Source: CAYXZR01 sp964470025 (GTDB lineage Bacteria > Patescibacteriota > Patescibacteriia > Buchananbacterales > UBA6539). Taken from it: a stretch of DNA of 64,000 nucleotides. Where the stretch lies: assembly GCA_964470025.1 (NCBI GenBank), contig CAYXZR010000001.1:51224-115223 (forward strand), in the 5' to 3' direction. Below are positions 59,852 to 64,000 of the stretch, in pieces. The position numbers and the translations under genes were made by a program. Below the pieces are notes generated by a model. That model did not search any database, had not been told where the DNA came from, and was given only the letters and a program-made list of their open reading frames with translations. Position 1 is the stretch's first letter. Every line of letters starts with the position of its first letter.

Positions 59852-60583
59852 ATGATTACCCCAAAAAAACAGCTAATTTCTGATAAAAACCTGTTCATTG
59901 TCACTGCTACACTGCAAGACGCAATCGCTGCTCCAGTAAAGTCCCCAGAACTTGGCTCAGCTGGGTATGACGCATTTCTCGAAAAAGCTAATATCAGTGA
60001 AACAGACACGGCTCGTATCTCACCGAATCGTCACACTGTAGTATCTTCAGTAGAATCTCCATCTAGTTCACCGATTGAATCTGATGCTGGTATTACTAAT
60101 GTTCCTGGCATATACCTATCACTCTATACCGCTGACTGTATTCCGCTAGTAATCTACTCACCGAAGAAAAAAACTGTAGCGCTTGCGCATATTGGATTTC
60201 AAGCAATTGGCACAAAGTTAATACAAAAAGTTGTAAAAGCAATGCATGAAAACTATGAGGTAGATCCAGCTGATTGTCTTGCATACCTCGGCCCGTCTAT
60301 CTGCATGAGTGAGTACAAGCACCGTCAGATCCGTGGGGCATACAAAAAAGCCTTGTTTACTCGTGCTGGACAAACATCGGCCGTGCACAAGCAAGGAGTC
60401 ACTACCTACATCAGCATCAAGCGAGCTGCACGTGAACAGCTTAATGAAAGTGGCGTTGTTTTCAACAACATTGAAACATCAGATTACTGCACGGTGCAAG
60501 ACTATGAATTATTTCCTTCGCACTATCGCGAGGGACTGCAGCGACAGCATAGCCTTCTTACTATTGTTGGTATAAAAAAATAA
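59852..60583 (+). CDS. YfiH/PgeF family (Cu-oxidase_4) protein
   Basis: 243 aa. Family motifs: YTADCIPLVIYSPKKKTVAL, AHIGFQAIGT, LGPSICMSEY, and SDYCT then FPSHYREG. The usual AHAGWRG is changed to AHIGFQA (Trp to Phe, Arg to Gln). Known members act as purine nucleoside phosphorylase/adenosine deaminase-like enzymes or edit peptidoglycan precursors. Its stop is 1 nt before tsaD. Confidence 0.85.
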   Translation: MITPKKQLISDKNLFIVTATLQDAIAAPVKSPELGSAGYDAFLEKANISETDTARISPNRHTVVSSVESPSSSPIESDAGITNVPGIYLSLYTADCIPLVIYSPKKKTVALAHIGFQAIGTKLIQKVVKAMHENYEVDPADCLAYLGPSICMSEYKHRQIRGAYKKALFTRAGQTSAVHKQGVTTYISIKRAAREQLNESGVVFNNIETSDYCTVQDYELFPSHYREGLQRQHSLLTIVGIKK

Positions 60584-60584
60584 C

Positions 60585-61574
60585 ATGTATATCTTAGGAA
60601 TTGAAACGTCATGTGATGAAACAGCAGCTGCAGTGGTTGAAGTGCACCATGGCACTTTTACGGTACACTCAAACATCGTGTCATCCCAAACAGACATTCA
60701 TGCAGAGTATGGCGGTGTCGTGCCAGAGGTTGCGGCTCGTAATCATGTTATAAATATTATTCCAGTTATTAATCAAGCCTTAGAAAAAGCAGCTATCAGT
60801 ATCAATGACGTGGTTCGAATCGCAGTAACTGTTAAGCCGGGATTACTTAGTTCGCTTCTGATCGGCACTCAAACAGCCAAGACTATTGCATGGGCATATA
60901 AAAAGCCTCTTGTGCCTGTAGATCACTTGAAGGCGCATGTGTATGCTGCATGGCTAAATAACCAATCTATAGTCTTTCCTGCAATTGCTCTTATCGTCTC
61001 AGGCGGTCACACCCAACTAGTCTACATGAAAGATGAGCATAGTTTTACAAACATTGGCCAGACACTTGATGATGCAGCGGGCGAAGCATTTGATAAAGTG
61101 GCAAAGATGATGGACTTGCCATACCCTGGTGGTCCTGAAATCTCTAAGCTTGCACAGCTTGGTAAGCGCGATGCATATAGCTTTCCACGACCAATGCTTG
61201 AGAGTGGGGATTTGATGTTTAGCTTTTCCGGCTTAAAAACCGCTGTGCTGTATACGCTCAAAGAAATATCGGCTATTTCACAAAAAAACAAAGAAGATAT
61301 TTCGGCTAGCTTTGAACAGGCGGTCGTGGATACGCTTACTACTAAAACCAAAAAGGCTGTCAAACAACATTCAGCCAAAACCTTATTACTAGCTGGTGGT
61401 GTTGCGGCTAATACATATCTGCGCGAAACACTAGCCACTACTGCAGAAGAGCTTGGGATCAGCTTTATCGTACCAGACAGAGTATACTGTACTGATAATG
61501 CAGCGATGATCGCAGCGGCTGGGTACTTTCAGGAAGCTCAGGATATCTCACATATTACTGTGGAGCCAAATTAA
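60585..61574 (+). CDS. tsaD: tRNA N6-threonylcarbamoyladenosine transferase TsaD
   Basis: 329 aa, the usual length. ASKHA ATPase fold: GIETSCDETAAAVVE, metal-binding His pair in VDHLKAHVYAA, IVSGGHTQLVYM, LDDAAGEAFDKVAKMM, and LAGGVAANTYLRE. It makes the t6A37 modification of ANN-decoding tRNAs together with TsaE, encoded 1 nt downstream, and TsaB/C, which are not in the window. Confidence 0.97.
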   Translation: MYILGIETSCDETAAAVVEVHHGTFTVHSNIVSSQTDIHAEYGGVVPEVAARNHVINIIPVINQALEKAAISINDVVRIAVTVKPGLLSSLLIGTQTAKTIAWAYKKPLVPVDHLKAHVYAAWLNNQSIVFPAIALIVSGGHTQLVYMKDEHSFTNIGQTLDDAAGEAFDKVAKMMDLPYPGGPEISKLAQLGKRDAYSFPRPMLESGDLMFSFSGLKTAVLYTLKEISAISQKNKEDISASFEQAVVDTLTTKTKKAVKQHSAKTLLLAGGVAANTYLRETLATTAEELGISFIVPDRVYCTDNAAMIAAAGYFQEAQDISHITVEPN

Positions 61575-61575
61575 T

Positions 61576-62004
61576 ATGCAATACACTACTAGCTCAATAG
61601 AAGAAACTCATCAAATTGCCGAGACGTTCTGCCAGCAACTTAACGGTGGCGAAGTTGTCGCACTCCATGGTGAGCTTGGAGCAGGCAAGACTACGTTTGT
61701 GCAGGGAATTGCAAAAGCACTTGGAGTATCAAATCCAATTACCAGCCCGACGTTTACCATCATGAATGTATATGAAGCTTCACACCCAACAATTAAGCTA
61801 CTTATACATATTGATTGCTATAGAATAAGTGGGGCTGATGACTTACGAGCGATTGGTGCGGATGAATATTTTGGACGTGAGGATGTAGTAGTCTTTATCG
61901 AATGGCCAGAACGGGTAACTAGCATGCTTCCTAGACAGCTGCCGGGTATTCGGCTACAGTTAGGTAAGATGAGTAACCAAAGAATTATTAATATTACGCT
62001 ATAA
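61576..62004 (+). CDS. tsaE: tRNA t6A modification ATPase TsaE
   Basis: 142 aa, the usual length. P-loop GELGAGKTTFVQGIAKALG, switch ITSPTFTIMNVYE, and VVVFIEWPERV. It drives ATP-dependent cycling of the TsaD-TsaB complex. Starts 1 nt after tsaD. Confidence 0.96.
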   Translation: MQYTTSSIEETHQIAETFCQQLNGGEVVALHGELGAGKTTFVQGIAKALGVSNPITSPTFTIMNVYEASHPTIKLLIHIDCYRISGADDLRAIGADEYFGREDVVVFIEWPERVTSMLPRQLPGIRLQLGKMSNQRIINITL

Positions 62005-62009
62005 AATCT

Positions 62010-62768
62010 ATGAAACGAAGAAGCCCTGAAATGATGCCAGAACCTCCAGTTGAAGAAATTGAATCAACGGAAACGGCTGAATTTGACCCCATCAGTCCTG
62101 ATTCCTTTGAGGTTACTGTTTCGCCAACTGACTCAAAATCTCTTGTTAGCCGACTTGATAGCTCACTACACCCAAGTGACCATGAAGCCACTTCAGATGA
62201 GGCAAAAAAAGTAGCAGAAACAATCGAGGCCATGCCTGCGTTTTCAGCTTATAAAGATCAGCGTGTTACGTTTGAAAAAATTGAAAGCATTCTTACTGAC
62301 TTTGATAGCTTATATGCTGGATTTGAAGATGAAAAAGATATTCAAGAAAAGAGACAAAGCTTAGCTAATCTTATTGAAAGTGTTCGTGATTCAGCGGAGC
62401 GATACTATAATGTCATTGTCCAGTATCAGGCTACTCGTGACAATACTATGAAAAGAATGAGAATGGATGACAGGGAGTTCCAAGAGGAACTAGTCAGTAT
62501 CGACCATAGACGAAGAAGAGTTCATGACTCACTCTTAGCAAATCTTAGAGCCTTATACAGAAGTAGTAAGAAGCTTATTGATCCAGAGCGACCTGCAGTT
62601 GATGTAATGGGAATTGATCCAAGAAAAAAACTTTTTTCACTTGACCAGCTCACTGATGAAAATAGAGCAATAGCAGGTCAATGGGCCTTTAATGCAGTTG
62701 TTGGCTCACGTTTACAAAAAATTTACTCAGAGGCACAAGAAATTATTAAAAAAAATGAGGAAGCGTAA
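62010..62768 (+). CDS. Uncharacterised helical protein
   Basis: 252 aa, soluble. An acidic, disordered-looking N-terminus (about 1-70) leads to a helical region with coiled-coil character (EDEKDIQEKRQSLANLIESV, DDREFQEELVSIDHRRRR). No family recognised. It follows tsaE by 5 nt, so it is in the t6A operon, but the link may be only transcriptional. Confidence 0.7.
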   Translation: MKRRSPEMMPEPPVEEIESTETAEFDPISPDSFEVTVSPTDSKSLVSRLDSSLHPSDHEATSDEAKKVAETIEAMPAFSAYKDQRVTFEKIESILTDFDSLYAGFEDEKDIQEKRQSLANLIESVRDSAERYYNVIVQYQATRDNTMKRMRMDDREFQEELVSIDHRRRRVHDSLLANLRALYRSSKKLIDPERPAVDVMGIDPRKKLFSLDQLTDENRAIAGQWAFNAVVGSRLQKIYSEAQEIIKKNEEA

Positions 62769-62782
62769 TGCTTCCTCATAAC
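62754..62782. terminator. Hairpin between convergent genes
   Basis: ATGAGGAAGC/GCTTCCTCAT overlaps the plus-strand stop. No T-run on either strand, so a weak terminator at best. Confidence 0.5.
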
Positions 62783-63009
62783 TAAAGTGCTTGTCTCCCT
62801 TTTTCTTCCGACAATTGCGCTGCCAACAGCTTCAAGTTCAAATCGTTGATTCGGATATCGAGCCGAGACAGTGCTTTGCGGGCGTTTTCAAGGTTTTGCG
62901 AAGACTCATCTTCTGCGAGTCTAAGCAAGGCGTCTTCAACCTCTCCGACGGAATCGTCAGAAAAGCTGTCTTTCTGATCGTTCCAATCAGCTAATGTAGT
63001 AATGGTCAT
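62782..63009 (-). CDS. 75-aa acidic helical protein
   Basis: No signal or TM. Two heptad-like helices (VEDALLRLAEDES and KALSRLDIRINDLNLKLLAAQ). RBS AAAGGG lies upstream of the ATG, and a promoter TTGACA-17-TATTAT (63057-63085) precedes it. Function unknown. Confidence 0.65.
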   Translation of the reverse strand: MTITTLADWNDQKDSFSDDSVGEVEDALLRLAEDESSQNLENARKALSRLDIRINDLNLKLLAAQLSEEKGRQAL

Positions 63010-63056
63010 TTTACTGACCCTTTCTCTTTATAGTTTTTGATATTAAAGACGATGGT

Positions 63057-63085
63057 ATAATATCATATTTTTATACTTTTGTCAA
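63057..63085 (-). promoter_or_regulatory. Promoter of 62782-63009
   Basis: TTGACA (63080-63085), 17-bp spacer, TATTAT (63057-63062) on the minus strand. A CTAAATTTAG palindrome lies 20 bp upstream. Confidence 0.75.
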
Positions 63086-63104
63086 TATTTATTCTACTTA
63101 TTGA

Positions 63105-63114
63105 CTAAATTTAG
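63105..63114. repeat. CTAAATTTAG palindrome, copy 5
   Basis: Extends to the 14-bp perfect palindrome GACTAAATTTAGTC (63103-63116), just upstream of a promoter. Confidence 0.5.
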
Positions 63115-63115
63115 T

Positions 63116-63146
63116 CATAAAAAGACCCTTTCGTGGTGAAAGGGTC
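63116..63146 (-). terminator. Terminator of 63174-63764
   Basis: On the minus strand GACCCTTTC/GAAAGGGTC is followed by TTTTTA. Confidence 0.9.
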
Positions 63147-63173
63147 GAGGAACAAATGGCGTGGAGCCTAGTG

Positions 63174-63764
63174 CTAGACTGCCTGGGCACAGTGAGCACA
63201 AAGTCGTGAGGAGAGCTTTGCCTTCATTTTACCAAAGGAGATATTTCCATCTCCAAGGCAGGGCTGACGCAGAACATCATCTGACTGACAGACTGTGGGG
63301 TCAAGCTCAGGATTTGAGCTAATCTCCTTGAGTCGTTCAGCATATGCCGTGGCTTTCTTTTGATTGGTCTCAGTAAGGCCCGCTAGTGCCTGGAAAATAC
63401 CTCCTTGCAGGTAATCAGAGGTGATATCATTAGCGGAGTCGAATTGAGACCTGCCACCATCTTTTTCGACGAGCTTAGGCACTCGCGAAGATGAACCGTT
63501 CTCAATCGTCTTGATTGCATGGCATATCAAGAAGATTACTGCACCACGACGACACAGAAGGCTGCTGTGTGAATAAAGAATTTCAACCAACTCATTCAGC
63601 TCGTTGGCGGCATCCTTGTCTTCTTCGTCATCGAAAGCAGGAAGAATGCAGCTTAGTTCTTCATCGTAGCGCACCTTTGCCTCTGCGAGGTCCTCAGGAA
63701 CTGGGGTGGTGATGGACGAGGCAGGTCCAACACCATTTGCGGAAGGGGAAGGGACAGTCTTCAT
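63174..63764 (-). CDS. Uncharacterised 196-aa protein
   Basis: No signal peptide or TM. Ser/Pro-rich N-terminus, a central helix with CRRGAVIFLICHAI, and a C-terminal CAHCAQA with two close cysteines plus an earlier ILYSHSSLLC. The cysteines could bind a metal but the pattern is not a known zinc finger. Monocistronic, with its own terminator. Function unknown. Confidence 0.6.
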   Translation of the reverse strand: MKTVPSPSANGVGPASSITTPVPEDLAEAKVRYDEELSCILPAFDDEEDKDAANELNELVEILYSHSSLLCRRGAVIFLICHAIKTIENGSSSRVPKLVEKDGGRSQFDSANDITSDYLQGGIFQALAGLTETNQKKATAYAERLKEISSNPELDPTVCQSDDVLRQPCLGDGNISFGKMKAKLSSRLCAHCAQAV

Positions 63765-63882
63765 AAGTGAAACACTCCTGTGAGTAGGTTGGGTTTGTAG
63801 AATGTGCTAACCTAGCGCAAACTAGAAAAGCTCCATCTGGAACTATTCTGATACGATACACTTTTATGCTATTTTTGTCAAT

Positions 63883-64000
63883 CTAGAGCTCTGCACCGAT
63901 ATCTTTTGCAACTCTAAAGACTTCATCGACAGTTGTAAGGCCATCAAGTGCCTTAAGAAGACCATCCTGGATCATGGTGAGCACACCATGCTTGTGAGCT
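63883..64000 (-). CDS. C-terminus of a second PilB/GspE-type ATPase, cut by window edge
   Basis: The minus-strand frame entering from the right edge ends at TAG 63883-63885. The last 39 residues (HGVLTMIQDGLLKALDGLTT, then VDEVFRVAKDIGAEL) match the conserved C-terminal end of PilB/GspE ATPases (G-x-L-T-M-x-x-D-G-x-x-K-A-x-x-G-x-T-T). The upstream catalytic parts lie outside the window. Confidence 0.85.
   Translation of the reverse strand, partial: AHKHGVLTMIQDGLLKALDGLTTVDEVFRVAKDIGAEL

Noticed and set aside
1..64000. CRISPR array or cas genes
   Set aside because: No regularly spaced direct repeats and no Cas-like protein seen. The HEPN gene alone does not imply a CRISPR system.
1..64000. 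Alternative genetic code (UGA as Gly)
   Set aside because: Several genes end naturally at TGA (for example the VWA, yraN and dioxygenase genes) and no conserved glycine maps to TGA.

Overview
The window looks like a chromosomal scaffold piece from a Candidate Phyla Radiation (Patescibacteria, probably Parcubacteria/Paceibacteria-like) bacterium. This is inferred from gene content, not from a marker-gene search. The supporting genes are type IV pilus ATPases, a VanW protein, a secreted FN3/PA14 protein with CPR-type C-terminal repeats, many small membrane proteins of unknown function, a K+-independent proton pyrophosphatase, and short genes with simple sigma70-type promoters (TTGACA, 17 bp, TATAAT-like). 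UGA is used as a stop codon, so the recoded-glycine lineages are unlikely. Three runs of 10 N (15450-15459, 30558-30567, 47947-47956) are scaffold gaps, and each interrupts a gene.

Layout. 1-8572: an eight-gene co-directional cluster with a VWA membrane protein (cut by the window edge), a substrate-binding protein fused to an OmpA-type peptidoglycan-binding domain, a two-TM coiled-coil protein, a PspA-like coiled-coil protein, a second secreted binding protein, an ABC permease and ATPase, and a Ycf46-like AAA+ ATPase. It reads as an ABC importer merged with an envelope-stress module. 8696-12769: a divergent unknown gene, tRNA-Val and tRNA-Ala, a strongly promoted small CPR protein, two parS-like sites around a TrmB-type regulator, and small genes. 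12855-29675: housekeeping genes (a CsoR-like protein with trxA-trxB, hlyIII, rnhB, yraN, nusA, hppA, tig, nfo, a phosphodiesterase), three tandem secreted proteins, two candidate large structured RNAs flanking a DUF167 gene, and a vanW operon with Hsp20. 29870-32050: a large surface protein.

32148-37512: a probable mobile island at tRNA-Glu. A large serine recombinase runs into the tRNA 3' end, followed by a small upstream ORF, a long structured leader or RNA, a HEPN protein, a DUF4160-fusion protein and an unknown protein. 37795-41404: a radical SAM/SPASM enzyme with a P-loop partner, then NUDIX, methyltransferase and ATP-grasp genes. 41727-56377: pilT, a 2OG-Fe dioxygenase, Gmad2 protein, MerR/TipAS regulator, pilB, C39-like peptidase, MazG-like protein, an LpxC homologue that is odd for this lineage, a secreted beta-propeller, CYTH enzyme, RRM protein, mgtE and HU. 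56571-64000: two tandem GT-C-like membrane proteins, a YfiH-family protein, tsaD-tsaE, hypotheticals, and the C-terminus of another PilB/GspE-type ATPase at the edge.

The strongest leads for something undescribed are the two promoter-driven, highly self-complementary RNAs at 25938-26332 (minus) and about 26796-27155 (plus), the VWA/PspA/ABC/AAA cluster, the recombinase island with its RNA and HEPN/DUF4160 cargo, and the CsoR-like protein that lacks metal ligands but carries a CxxxxC pair ahead of thioredoxin genes.
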